From Pseudomonas sp. LS-2 (GTDB lineage: Bacteria > Pseudomonadota > Gammaproteobacteria > Pseudomonadales > Pseudomonadaceae): 64,000 nucleotides of DNA. Shown piece by piece: positions 8,897 to 17,273 of the stretch. The stretch covers positions 34,568-98,567 of the forward strand of contig NZ_QXTJ01000023.1 in NCBI RefSeq assembly GCF_003605735.1, written 5' to 3'. The translations under genes and the position numbers were made by a program. Each line of letters starts with the position of its first letter. Within the stretch, counting starts at the first letter, position 1. Below the pieces are notes generated by a model, which was given only the letters and a program-made list of their open reading frames with translations, ran no database searches and had not been told where the DNA came from.

Positions 8897-10000
8897 TCAG
8901 GCGGCGGCTTGCAGCGCCTTGCGGATGACCTGGCCCTGGGCGTCGAACAGATGGCAATGAGTGCTATCCAGATGCAGGTTCAAGGTCTCGCCGTACTGGC
9001 TGGCCAGGTCCCCACGGATACGCATGGTCAGGGTTTCGCCGGACGTCGTGCGCACGTGGCAGAAGGTGTCGCTGCCCAGGCGTTCGCTGACATCGGCCAC
9101 CACTTTGAGTTGGCAATCGCCGTCTTTGGCCAGTTCCAGGTGTTCTGGGCGAATGCCCAAGGTCACGGCATCGCCGACGCTTTGCTGAGCATTGGTGAAC
9201 GGCAGACTGATCGTGGTCCCGGCGTCCAGCGTCACTTCGCAGCCGGTGCCGTCGACACGGCTGACCTTGCCTTTGAGGAAGCCCATTTTCGGCGTACCGA
9301 GGAAGCCCGCCACGAACAGGTTGGCCGGGTGGTGATAGAGCTCAAGCGGCGAGCCGACCTGTTCCACACGACCGCCGTTGAGCACCACAACTTTGTCGGC
9401 CAGGGTCATGGCTTCGACCTGATCGTGGGTGACGTAGATCATGGTCGCCTCCAGCTCCTTGTGCAGGCGCGACAGTTCCAGACGGGTCTGCACGCGAAGT
9501 GCGGCGTCGAGGTTGGACAGTGGTTCGTCGAAGAGGAAGATTTTCGGGTTACGCACGATGGCGCGACCGATCGCCACGCGCTGACGCTGACCGCCCGACA
9601 ATTGCTTGGGTTTACGCTCCAGTAAGGGGCCCAGTTCCAGAATGCGCGCCGCTTCGGCGACTTTCTTCTCGACTTCGGCTTTCGGCGTGCCCGCCAGGTC
9701 CAGCGCAAAGGACAGGTTTTTGCCCACGGTCATGTGCGGATACAGCGCATAGGTCTGGAACACCATCGCCAGGTCGCGCTTGGCTGGGGTCACTTGAGTG
9801 ATCTCGCGGCCATCGAGTTCGATGCTGCCGCTGGTGACGTCTTCAAGGCCTGCGATCAGGCGCAGCAGGGTGGATTTTCCGCAACCCGAAGGACCGACGA
9901 AGACCACGAATTCGCGGTCTTTGACGTCCAGGTCGATGCCTTTGATGATCTGGTGGCCGTCGAAGCCTTTTTGCAGATTTCTGATTGTCAGGTTAGCCAT
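8897..10000 (-). CDS. mtlK: Polyol ABC transporter ATPase (MalK/UgpC type)
   Basis: A 367-residue CUT1-family ATPase that energises mannitol/glucitol/arabitol uptake. Walker A is GPSGCGKST (residues 36-44), followed by the Q-loop ([10 protein letters not shown]), the ABC signature LSGGQRQR, Walker [14 protein letters not shown], and the switch histidine in [12 protein letters not shown]. The C-terminal 130 residues form the TOBE regulatory domain. A 223-base gap carrying REP palindromes separates it from mtlG upstream, which is unusual inside this otherwise tight operon. Confidence 0.94.
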   Translation of the reverse strand: MANLTIRNLQKGFDGHQIIKGIDLDVKDREFVVFVGPSGCGKSTLLRLIAGLEDVTSGSIELDGREITQVTPAKRDLAMVFQTYALYPHMTVGKNLSFALDLAGTPKAEVEKKVAEAARILELGPLLERKPKQLSGGQRQRVAIGRAIVRNPKIFLFDEPLSNLDAALRVQTRLELSRLHKELEATMIYVTHDQVEAMTLADKVVVLNGGRVEQVGSPLELYHHPANLFVAGFLGTPKMGFLKGKVSRVDGTGCEVTLDAGTTISLPFTNAQQSVGDAVTLGIRPEHLELAKDGDCQLKVVADVSERLGSDTFCHVRTTSGETLTMRIRGDLASQYGETLNLHLDSTHCHLFDAQGQVIRKALQAAA

Positions 10001-10078
10001 GTGGGGCTCCAGTTTTATTCTTCAAATACATAAAAAAAGGGCGATGGGTACGTTGAGCGTATGGGCGATGATTTCTCT

Positions 10079-10144
10079 GTAGCAGCACGGCTTGCCGGCG
10101 GTGGCGTCTGTGCCATCGCTGCCGCCGGCAAGCCGGACTGCTAC
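10079..10144. repeat. REP palindrome (GTAGCAG...GCCGGCAAGCCG type)
   Basis: An imperfect inverted repeat with outer arms GTAGCAG/CTGCTAC and inner GGCTTGCCGGC/GCCGGCAAGCC. Similar elements occur in this window at 23981-24058 and 33921-34016, and a half copy is at about 53248. It sits inside the mtl operon between mtlG and mtlK. Confidence 0.85.
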
Positions 10145-10182
10145 AGGGTGCGCGGGGTGGTCGAAATCGTTGTATCCCTCGA

Positions 10183-10213
10183 GATGGTTCCCACGCTCCG
10201 CGTGGGAACCATC
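10183..10213. repeat. Short perfect palindrome, GTTCCCACGC REP type
   Basis: Arms of 14 bases (GATGGTTCCCACGC and complement) around a 3-base loop. The same family recurs at 53134-53242 and 62078-62110. With no T-run after it on the minus strand it is not a standard terminator, but it could stabilise 3' ends of the mtlEFG message. Confidence 0.85.
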
Positions 10214-10223
10214 GTGTTCTCGA

Positions 10224-11057
10224 TCATTTCACCGCACCAAACGACAGCCCGCGTACCAGTTGTTTCTGGCTGATCCAGCCGAAAATCAGGATCGGCGCAC
10301 AGGCCAGGGTCGACACCGCCGACAACTTGGCCCAGAACAGGCCTTCAGGGCTTGAGTACGAGGCGATCAATGCGGTCAGCGGCGCGGCGTTGGACGAGGT
10401 CAGGTTCAGCGACCAGAACGCCTCGTTCCAGCACAGGATCAGCGACAGCAGCGCCGTTGAAGCCAGGCCGCCTTTGCAGATCGGAATCAGCACCTTGAAG
10501 ATCTCCTGACGCGTGGTCGCGCCATCCAGCCGCGAGGCTTCGAGGATCTCGCCAGGGATGTCCTTGAAGTAGGTGTAAATCATCCAGACCACGATCGGCA
10601 GGTTGATCAGCGTGTAGATCACGATCAGCGCGATGCGCGAATCCAGCAGGCCAAAGGTCTTGGCCAGCAGGTAGATCGGCATCAGCACGCCCACCGGCGG
10701 CAGCATCTTGGTGGAGAGCATCCACAGCAATGTGCCTTTGGTGCGTTTGGTTTCGAAGAACGCCATGGAGTAGGCCGCCGGCACCGCGATCAGCAGGCAC
10801 AGGATCGTGGCGCTGAAGGAAATCAGGATCGAGTTCCAGGCGAAGTGGAAGTAATCGCTGCGCTCCTGAATGTGCAGGTAGTTTTCCAGGGTCGGCGTGA
10901 AAATGAACTGCGGCGGCGTGGCGAACGCGTCGATCTCGGTCTTGAAGCTGGTCAGGACCATCCAGAAGATCGGGAAGAAAATCAGCGCCGCGATCACCCA
11001 CGACAGGGTGCCAAGCAGCACGCTTTGCAGGCGACGGGATTGTTTGAGCGTCATCAT
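10224..11057 (-). CDS. mtlG: Polyol ABC transporter permease 2
   Basis: A 277-residue inner-membrane permease of the MalG type, with six predicted membrane segments. The EAA loop that contacts the ATPase is read in GEILEASRLDGATTRQEIFKVLIP (positions 175-200 approximately). The start has two adjacent ATG codons; the first is used. It lies 10 bases after mtlF and forms the transmembrane heterodimer with it. Downstream is the REP-containing gap before mtlK. Confidence 0.94.
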   Translation of the reverse strand: MMTLKQSRRLQSVLLGTLSWVIAALIFFPIFWMVLTSFKTEIDAFATPPQFIFTPTLENYLHIQERSDYFHFAWNSILISFSATILCLLIAVPAAYSMAFFETKRTKGTLLWMLSTKMLPPVGVLMPIYLLAKTFGLLDSRIALIVIYTLINLPIVVWMIYTYFKDIPGEILEASRLDGATTRQEIFKVLIPICKGGLASTALLSLILCWNEAFWSLNLTSSNAAPLTALIASYSSPEGLFWAKLSAVSTLACAPILIFGWISQKQLVRGLSFGAVK

Positions 11058-11067
11058 GACCTTGCCC

Positions 11068-12000
11068 TCAAGACTTGTCGGTGAGGTTTTTACCGATCAT
11101 CCGGACCAGGATGATCGCGGCAATGTTGGCGATGACCACGGCAATCAAGCCGCCCGCCGATGCCATGCCCACGTCGAATTGCAGCAGCGCCTGGTTGTAG
11201 ATCAGGTACGCAAGGTTGGTCGAAGCGAAGCCCGGACCGCCGTTGGTGGTGGTGAAGATTTCCGCGAACACCGACAGCAGGAAGATGGTCTCGATCATCA
11301 CGACGACAGCGATGGGGCGTGCCAGGTGCGGCAGGGTCAGGTGCCAGAAGATCGCAATGGGGCCTGCGCCATCAAGGCGTGCAGCTTCTTTCTGTTCCTG
11401 GTCCAGGGACTGCATGGCAGTCATCAGGATCAGGATGGCGAACGGCAGCCACTGCCAGGACACGATGATGATGATCGACAGCATCGGGTAGTTGGCCAGC
11501 CAGTCCACGGGCTGAGCGCCGAACAGCTTCCAGACCGAGGCGAGGATGCCGGACACCGGATGAAAAATCAGGTTCTTCCAGATCAGCGCACTGACCGTGG
11601 GCATGATGAAGAACGGCGAAATCAGCAATACGCGCACGATGCCACGACCGAGAAACTCGGTGGCTTCCAGCAGGGCCGAGATCAGTACGCCAAGGATCAC
11701 GCTGATCGCCAGTACGCTGCCGACCAGCAGCAGGGTGTTCATGGCACCGGGTAAAAAGCCTGCGTCGGTGACGAAAAACTCGAAGTTCTCAAGCCCGACG
11801 AATTCGTTTTCGCCGGGGTTGAGCAGGTTATAGCGAATCAGCGAGAAGTAGATGGTCATGCCCAGCGGGACGATCATCCAGACCAGCAGCAACAGTACCG
11901 AAGGGCTGACCAGAAACCAGCCAGGCTTGGTCACACTGCCTTTGATCTGTGTTTTATCGTCGGCCGAAGCCGCACGAGGGGTAATGGTGGACGTGTTCAT
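11068..12000 (-). CDS. mtlF: Polyol ABC transporter permease 1
   Basis: A 310-residue inner-membrane permease of the MalF type with about six membrane segments and an EAA loop (QEQKEAARLDGAGPIAIFWH). The ATG at 12000 is preferred because GGAG stands at ribosome-site distance; the frame is open to 12033, but that extension would run into the mtlE-mtlF hairpin. It partners MtlG and receives substrate from MtlE. Confidence 0.92.
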   Translation of the reverse strand: MNTSTITPRAASADDKTQIKGSVTKPGWFLVSPSVLLLLVWMIVPLGMTIYFSLIRYNLLNPGENEFVGLENFEFFVTDAGFLPGAMNTLLLVGSVLAISVILGVLISALLEATEFLGRGIVRVLLISPFFIMPTVSALIWKNLIFHPVSGILASVWKLFGAQPVDWLANYPMLSIIIIVSWQWLPFAILILMTAMQSLDQEQKEAARLDGAGPIAIFWHLTLPHLARPIAVVVMIETIFLLSVFAEIFTTTNGGPGFASTNLAYLIYNQALLQFDVGMASAGGLIAVVIANIAAIILVRMIGKNLTDKS

Positions 12001-12033
12001 GATGACTCCGAACCAGGGCAGTAGCGTGAGCAT

Positions 12034-12063
12034 GGCAGCAGGGACGGGGCGTCCACTGCTGCC
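12034..12063 (-). promoter_or_regulatory. Intercistronic hairpin between mtlE and mtlF
   Basis: On the minus strand GGCAGCAG plus GGAC pairs with GTCC plus CTGCTGCC around a 5-base loop, with one bulged base: a 12-bp stem. No U-run follows, so it is not a full terminator. Hairpins at this place in binding-protein transporter operons commonly protect the upstream message and raise the binding protein above the permeases; that role here is inferred. Confidence 0.7.
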
Positions 12064-12078
12064 TTCAAGCGTTGGAGA

Positions 12079-13401
12079 TCAACCCTTTTTCGGGTAACCC
12101 GCTCGCTTCATTTCACGCTCGGACACGCTTTGTGCGTTGGTCAGTGCCTGATCGACCGAGGAGGTGCCCACCAGCGCCGCAGAGAACTGCTGGCCTACGG
12201 AGGTGCCGATCGACTGGAACTCGGGGATGGTCACCAACTGGATACCGACGTAAGGCACCGGCTTGAGGGTCGGCGCTTTCGGCGTTACCGCCTTGAGCGA
12301 CTCCAGGGTGATGTTGGCGAACGGCGCGGCCTGCTTGTACGCGTCGGTGTAGGTCGAAGCGCGGGTGCCAGGCGGCACGTTGGACACGCCGTCTTTCTCT
12401 GCGACCAGCGCCGCGTACTCTTTGGACGTGGCCCACTCGGTGAAGGCGCGGGCGTCCTTGTCGTTCTTGGCGCTGGTCGGAATCGCCAGAGCCCAGGAGT
12501 ACAACCAGGCCGAGCCTTTGTCGGTGACTTCGTGCGGGGCGTAAGTGAAGCCTACGTTGTCGGCCACCTTGCTTTGCGACTTGTCGGTGACGAAGGAGCC
12601 TGCGACGCTGGCATCGACCCAGATCGCGCATTTGCCGCTGTTGAACAGCGCCAGGTTTTCGTTGAAACCGTTGCTGGACGCGCCGGGAGGGCCGTCTTTC
12701 TTCATCACGTTGACGTAGAAGTTCAGCGCGTTCTTCCATTCAGGCTGGTCGAACTGAGGTTTCCACTGTTCGTCGAACCAGCGCGCACCGAACGAGTTGG
12801 CCACGGTGGTGATCAACGCCATGTTCTCACCCCAGCCCGCCTTGCCCCGCAGGCAGATGCCGTACTGTTCTTTCGATTTGTCGGTGAGTTTGTCGGCGAA
12901 TTCGGAGATCTGGGTCCAGGTTGGGCGCTCCGGCATGGTCAGGCCAGCCGCCTTGAACAGATCCTTGCGGTAGTAGGTAATCGAGCTTTCGGCATAGAAC
13001 GGCAGGGCGAACAGCTTGCCGTCGACCGACAGGCCGTCACGTACGGAAGGGAAAACGTCGTCCAGCGCGTAGGAGGCGGGCAGGTCGTTCATTTCCTTCA
13101 ACCAACCCTTGGCGCCCCACAGTGAGGCTTCGTACATGCCGATGGTCAGAACGTCGAATTGGCCACCCTTTGTGGCGATGTCGGTGGTCAGGCGCTGACG
13201 CAGCACGTTCTCTTCGAGGACGACCCACTTGAGCTTGATGTCGGGATGCTGTTCTTCGAAGGTTTTCGACAACCGCTGCATGCGGATCATGTCGCTGTTG
13301 TTGACGGTGGCGATGGTGACGTCGCCCGCGTGGGCCAGGGAGGCCAGGGTTGAGAATGTCAGACAGGTGCCAGCCAGCAGAACTTTTGCAGAGGTCTTCA
13401 T
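12079..13401 (-). CDS. mtlE: Polyol ABC transporter periplasmic binding protein
   Basis: A 440-residue family-1 extracellular solute-binding protein. The first 25 residues are a signal peptide (LLAGTCLTFSTLASLAHA, then cleavage). The mature protein has the usual sugar-binder features, including LPFYAESSITYYRKDLF and the gatekeeper segment KCAIWVDASVAGSF. In P. fluorescens it captures mannitol, glucitol and arabitol for MtlFGK. It is the first structural gene after the regulator mtlR, with a 242-base upstream region that should hold the operon promoter and MtlR sites, which I cannot place exactly. Confidence 0.95.
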   Translation of the reverse strand: MKTSAKVLLAGTCLTFSTLASLAHAGDVTIATVNNSDMIRMQRLSKTFEEQHPDIKLKWVVLEENVLRQRLTTDIATKGGQFDVLTIGMYEASLWGAKGWLKEMNDLPASYALDDVFPSVRDGLSVDGKLFALPFYAESSITYYRKDLFKAAGLTMPERPTWTQISEFADKLTDKSKEQYGICLRGKAGWGENMALITTVANSFGARWFDEQWKPQFDQPEWKNALNFYVNVMKKDGPPGASSNGFNENLALFNSGKCAIWVDASVAGSFVTDKSQSKVADNVGFTYAPHEVTDKGSAWLYSWALAIPTSAKNDKDARAFTEWATSKEYAALVAEKDGVSNVPPGTRASTYTDAYKQAAPFANITLESLKAVTPKAPTLKPVPYVGIQLVTIPEFQSIGTSVGQQFSAALVGTSSVDQALTNAQSVSEREMKRAGYPKKG

Positions 13402-13643
13402 TTATCACTCCTCTTCTGTGTCCCGAGGGACGGCAGAAGCTTGGTTATTGTTTTTGTTCCTTCCGGAGACGTGGAAGAAGGTCAGTCGATTACAACGGTC
13501 TGCACGGACATTGACAAATCCTGCGACACACTTGAACTGATACTTTCTTGCACTGGGAGTTCAGGCAGCTGCGCACCGAAACCAAGCGCCAGCATGGTGC
13601 GGCGCAGTTCCAGCGTAGTCGAAGAGAGCGGGAAGGGAGTGAA

Positions 13644-14549
13644 TCAGTACAGGTTTTGCTCGGTGAGTCGCTGTACTGCCAGGCGCCGGTAATGCGACGG
13701 CGTCATGCCTTTGAGCTTCTGGAAGCGACGGTTGAAGTTGGAAATGTTATTGAAGCCGGATTCGAAACACACGTCGGTCACCGGTTTTTCGCCATCGGCC
13801 AGCAGTTCGCAGGATTTGCTGATCCGCAGGCGATTGACGAACTCGACGAACGTACGCCCGGTCGCCTGTTTGAATACGCGGGAGAAATAGGTGGGTTTCA
13901 TCCCCAGGTGCTCGGCCACTTCTTCAAGGCTCAAGTCCCGGGCGTAGTGAGTAAAGATGTATTCCACCGCTTTGTTGGTGCGCTCGACGGCGTGATCGTC
14001 CGAGAGCTGCGAGGCGGTCGTCCCGGACAGCAACTGGAAGTCATCACTGGCGGCGAGCAATTCCAGCAGGATGAAAAAGTGACCCAGTCGGGTCATGCCG
14101 CTGGAATCGGCAATCTTCTGCATCAGCTTCATGGCCTGGCGAATGGTCCGCTTGCAGCGAAACTCGATGCCGTACTGCGCCCGCTCCAGCAAAGGGGCCA
14201 GGGTCTTGAGCTCGGCGAATACCTGATTGCCGCTTTCCAGCAACTCCTCGGTGAAGTTCACCAGCATGTCGCGCTTGGGCACCACTTCGTCTTCTTCGAC
14301 CTGGCTGATCCAGTTGTGCGGCAGGTTTGGGCCTGTCAGAAACAGCGTCCCCGGATAGAAGTTGCCGATGTAATCGCCCACGAACACCTTGCCGGAACTG
14401 GCGACGATCAAATGCAGCTCGTACTCCTTGTGGAAATGCCAGCGCACCAGCGGGCACGGGAAGCCATGTTCGCGGTAGATGATCGACAGACCGTTATGGT
14501 CGTCCATCAGCTCGTAGGAAGGGTCGGTGACTCTTGTTGTTCTGGTCAT
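13644..14549 (-). CDS. mtlR: AraC-family activator of the polyol operon
   Basis: A 301-residue regulator. The N-terminal cupin-like sensor contains WHFHKEYELHLIV and FYPGTLFLTGPNLPHNW. The C-terminal AraC DNA-binding domain has two helix-turn-helix units: LSLEEVAEHLGMKPTYFSRV and VTDVCFESGFNNISNFNRRF. In P. fluorescens MtlR activates mtlEFGKDYZ in the presence of mannitol, glucitol or arabitol. It is transcribed in the same direction, immediately upstream of mtlE, with no terminator seen between them. Confidence 0.93.
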   Translation of the reverse strand: MTRTTRVTDPSYELMDDHNGLSIIYREHGFPCPLVRWHFHKEYELHLIVASSGKVFVGDYIGNFYPGTLFLTGPNLPHNWISQVEEDEVVPKRDMLVNFTEELLESGNQVFAELKTLAPLLERAQYGIEFRCKRTIRQAMKLMQKIADSSGMTRLGHFFILLELLAASDDFQLLSGTTASQLSDDHAVERTNKAVEYIFTHYARDLSLEEVAEHLGMKPTYFSRVFKQATGRTFVEFVNRLRISKSCELLADGEKPVTDVCFESGFNNISNFNRRFQKLKGMTPSHYRRLAVQRLTEQNLY

Positions 14550-14658
14550 GCCATTGCCGGGATTCTGGGAGATGCCTGAGGGCTAATGTGCACTATTTCT
14601 GCTGTGGTTACATCCAGTCTGACAAACCCCCTTCGCGCGCTGGTCGGTAAATTTTCAG

Positions 14659-14673
14659 TGTGTACTATACACA
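14659..14673. promoter_or_regulatory. Candidate operator of hicAB
   Basis: A palindrome with arms TGTGTA and TACACA around CTA, 23 bases ahead of the hicA ATG. HicB antitoxins usually repress their own operon through such palindromes near the promoter. Assignment is by position only. Confidence 0.5.
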
Positions 14674-14696
14674 TCGGTCAATGAAGGGATAGGCTG

Positions 14697-14879
14697 ATGC
14701 GAAGCAGGGAGATGATCAAACGAATTGAGGGGGATGGCTGGTTTCTGGTCGAGATCCGTGGCAGCCACTGCCAATACAAGCATCCGGTCAAGAAAGGGCG
14801 CGTTACCGTTCCGCATCCCAAAGATGACCTGCCTAAAGGAACGGTCCACAACATTCTGAAACAGGCAGGACTCAAATGA
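14697..14879 (+). CDS. hicA: HicA toxin (mRNA interferase)
   Basis: A 60-residue double-stranded-RNA-binding-fold toxin. The catalytic histidine is His24 in RGSHCQYKHP, and the typical C-terminus PKGTVHNILKQAGL follows. HicA cleaves mRNA and is neutralised by HicB encoded 38 bases downstream. The gene is intact. A palindromic operator candidate precedes it. Confidence 0.93.
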   Translation: MRSREMIKRIEGDGWFLVEIRGSHCQYKHPVKKGRVTVPHPKDDLPKGTVHNILKQAGLK

Positions 14880-14917
14880 GCGCTGTACTGATCAGGTGAA
14901 TCCGGAAGGAAACGAGC

Positions 14918-15319
14918 ATGAGATTACCCGTGGTTCTGCATAAGGATCCCGATTCGGTGTACGGCGTGACCGTCCCCGATATTCCCGGCTGCTTTTCGGC
15001 TGGGGCAACCGTTGCCGAAGCGCTCGAGAACGTCAAGGAAGCACTCGCCCTGCATTTCGAAGGGTTGGTGGCTGACGGCGATCCACTGCCCGAAGCGCTG
15101 GATATCGATGCGCATATCAATAGCCCTGACTACCAGGGTGGCGTCTGGGCGGTCGTCGAGTTCGATGTGACCCCTTATTTCGGTAAAGCGGTGCGCTTCA
15201 ATGCGACGCTGCCTGAGTTCCTGCTTGAGCGGATCGATGCCCGGGTCAGAAGCGATCAGCGCTACAGTTCTCGCTCTGGTTTTCTGGCAACGGCGGCGTT
15301 ACGCGAGTTGCACGAGTAG
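14918..15319 (+). CDS. hicB: HicB antitoxin
   Basis: A 133-residue antitoxin. Residues 1-70 form the degenerate RNase-H-like HicB fold (VYGVTVPDIPGCFSAGATVAEALENVKEAL), which covers the HicA active site. The C-terminal 40 residues (ATLPEFLLERIDARV, then SRSGFLATAALRELHE) look like a ribbon-helix-helix DNA-binding domain, so it should autoregulate the operon. A ribosome site (GGAAGGAAA) is well placed. The pair is complete. Confidence 0.93.
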   Translation: MRLPVVLHKDPDSVYGVTVPDIPGCFSAGATVAEALENVKEALALHFEGLVADGDPLPEALDIDAHINSPDYQGGVWAVVEFDVTPYFGKAVRFNATLPEFLLERIDARVRSDQRYSSRSGFLATAALRELHE

Positions 15320-15336
15320 GCTGGTCAGGTCCTGTC

Positions 15337-16647
15337 TCACTCGACGGCGTTACGGTTCTTCGCCTCGATCCACTGCGACATGTACTGCGTGCTCTTGTGC
15401 TGGTGATGGCGAAGCATCGCGCCGGTGAAGTTGGCGGTGCGATGGGCCTGCAGGTGGTCACGCAGATGGTTGATGCGTTCGATCAGGGTCGCGCTGTGGT
15501 GTTCGTGGCGGAAGCGTTGCGCAAGCACCGCCCAACCGGCGCGCTGTGCCTGCTCCCAGAGCGTCCGGTCCTTGTACAGATGCACCGCTGCGTCTGCCAG
15601 CGCCTGGGCATCGGTGGCGATGGCGCCTGGAAACGGCAGCTCGCCATACATGGCTTCGGCGCCGATCGGCGTGGTGACGGTCGGCGTGCCGCAGACCATG
15701 GCGTCGATCACCTTGCCCTTGATCCCCGCGCCAAAGCGGATCGGTGCCAGCGACACGCGAGCGCCTGACATGACTTCAAGGGCGTCTTCGGCCCAGTTCA
15801 TGATGTGGAAACCCTGAGCGGCGTTGTGCAGAGCAGTGGCCTTGGGCGGGGTATACGCGCCGTAGACATGCACTTGTGCCGACGGCAGTTGCTGACGAAT
15901 CAGCGGCCAGATGCTGTTCTTCAGCCAGAGCACGGCATCCCAGTTCGGCGCGTGGCGGAAGTTGCCGATGATCAGGAAGTGTTCCCGCTCGTCGTAGCCT
16001 TTGCCCTGGTCGGGAATGTCGCGAACCAGCAGCGGCGCCCAGTGCAGCAGCGACGCGGGCATCCGCAGTTGTTCGGTCAGCAGTTCGATTTCCATGTCCG
16101 ACACCATCAGGCTCAGGTCACTGCGATAGATCGCGGCGATTTCCCGCTGGGCGATGTCGGTGGTTGCCATGTGGGTGATGAGTTCGGCGCGAGGCATCTG
16201 GAAGTAGCCCGCCAGGTCGCTGTCCGGCTGGCCTTGCAGCAGGTCCTTGACCAGTTGATGTCGGGTATGGCGCATGCTTTGCAGGTCGGAGGTTTCGAGT
16301 ACCCGCAACGCATTCGGGCAGTGCTTCTCCACCCTCCAGCCGAATTGCTCTTCGATGACGTATTGATCGAACAGGACCACATCCGGCTGCAGCTCGCTGA
16401 CGAAATGGTCGAAGCTGCTGTTGTTCAGTTCGATGGCGACTTCGGTGATGCCCAGTGCGGTCAGGTCCGCCTTGTGCTCACCCTCGCTGGCTGGGCTGGC
16501 GAAGGTGATCTGCCAGCCCTGTTCCAGAAAACAGTCGATCAGTTGCATGACGTGGCCGCTGGCGGCCGACGAACGCGGCTCCGGCCACACATAGCCGATG
16601 ATCAGGACATGGGTGTGCCGGGAGTGGGGGAGGGTTTCAGTGGCCAA
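15337..16647 (-). CDS. Glycosyltransferase, GT4-like
   Basis: A 436-residue GT-B glycosyltransferase. The N-terminal half begins VLIIGYVWPEPRSSAASGHVMQ, typical of an acceptor-binding Rossmann domain. The C-terminal half has FLIIGNFRHAPNWDAV and the donor-binding segment PIRFGAGIKGKVIDAMVCG with PIGAEAM. The substrate is unknown; large two-domain enzymes of this kind build surface polysaccharide or modify flagellin. The start overlaps the end of the upstream receiver gene by 11 bases, so both are probably on one transcript. Confidence 0.8.
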   Translation of the reverse strand: MATETLPHSRHTHVLIIGYVWPEPRSSAASGHVMQLIDCFLEQGWQITFASPASEGEHKADLTALGITEVAIELNNSSFDHFVSELQPDVVLFDQYVIEEQFGWRVEKHCPNALRVLETSDLQSMRHTRHQLVKDLLQGQPDSDLAGYFQMPRAELITHMATTDIAQREIAAIYRSDLSLMVSDMEIELLTEQLRMPASLLHWAPLLVRDIPDQGKGYDEREHFLIIGNFRHAPNWDAVLWLKNSIWPLIRQQLPSAQVHVYGAYTPPKATALHNAAQGFHIMNWAEDALEVMSGARVSLAPIRFGAGIKGKVIDAMVCGTPTVTTPIGAEAMYGELPFPGAIATDAQALADAAVHLYKDRTLWEQAQRAGWAVLAQRFRHEHHSATLIERINHLRDHLQAHRTANFTGAMLRHHQHKSTQYMSQWIEAKNRNAVE

Positions 16648-16999
16648 GAATGCTGTTCACTTTGTCGCGCAGTTGATCGATGGAAAAGGGTTTGCCGATG
16701 ATCTGCATGCCCGCAGGTGCATCGATGTTTTCGGCGTAGCCGCTGGCGAACAGGATCGGCAGCGTGGGGCGCAGCTCGCGGGCCTTCTTCGCCAGCTCGA
16801 TGCCATCCATGTCGGGCAAGCCTTTGTCGGTCATCAGCAGGTCGATGGTCTGGCTGTCGTTCTGCAGATAGCCCAGGGCTTCTTTTGCGTCTGCGGCTTC
16901 GAGCACGGTGTACTCCAGCTCTTCGAGAACGTCGACGACCAGCATCCGGACGATGTTGTCGTCTTCAACCACCAGAATCGTGCTGGCTGGGTTGGACAT
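16637..16999 (-). CDS. Single-domain response regulator (receiver)
   Basis: A 120-residue stand-alone receiver. The acidic pocket is EDD (residues 12-14), the phosphorylated aspartate is Asp58 in LLMTDKGLPDMDG, and the conserved lysine is in IIGKPF. The ATG at 16999 has a ribosome site (AAGGAA); the frame is open further upstream to 17104 without one. There is no output domain, so it passes phosphate or acts by binding. Similar receivers follow hybrid kinases in this window at 23591-23968 and as the C-terminal domain of the protein at 26261-28291. Confidence 0.85.
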   Translation of the reverse strand: MSNPASTILVVEDDNIVRMLVVDVLEELEYTVLEAADAKEALGYLQNDSQTIDLLMTDKGLPDMDGIELAKKARELRPTLPILFASGYAENIDAPAGMQIIGKPFSIDQLRDKVNSILGH

Positions 17000-17273
17000 G
17001 AAAAAATTTCCTTGAAAGTGACGAAGTTCAAACCAGGCAATAGGTGACCGGTCTGCTGAATAACCAGGACGGTGATTGTGACAACTTCCCGGCGTCAAAA
17101 ACACAATTCAAATGAGTGTGATGGCCTTGGAGAATCACTCAAACGCATAGTACGCCGAGTTTTGTCCTACAGCTAAAGTCAGAAAATTCAACCTTGTATG
17201 TCAGAAGCTGGAGTTTTTTGCTGAAGTTTACGGCAAACTCCGTCGTTTGAACGAATCCGCCTGGGCCCTTGCG

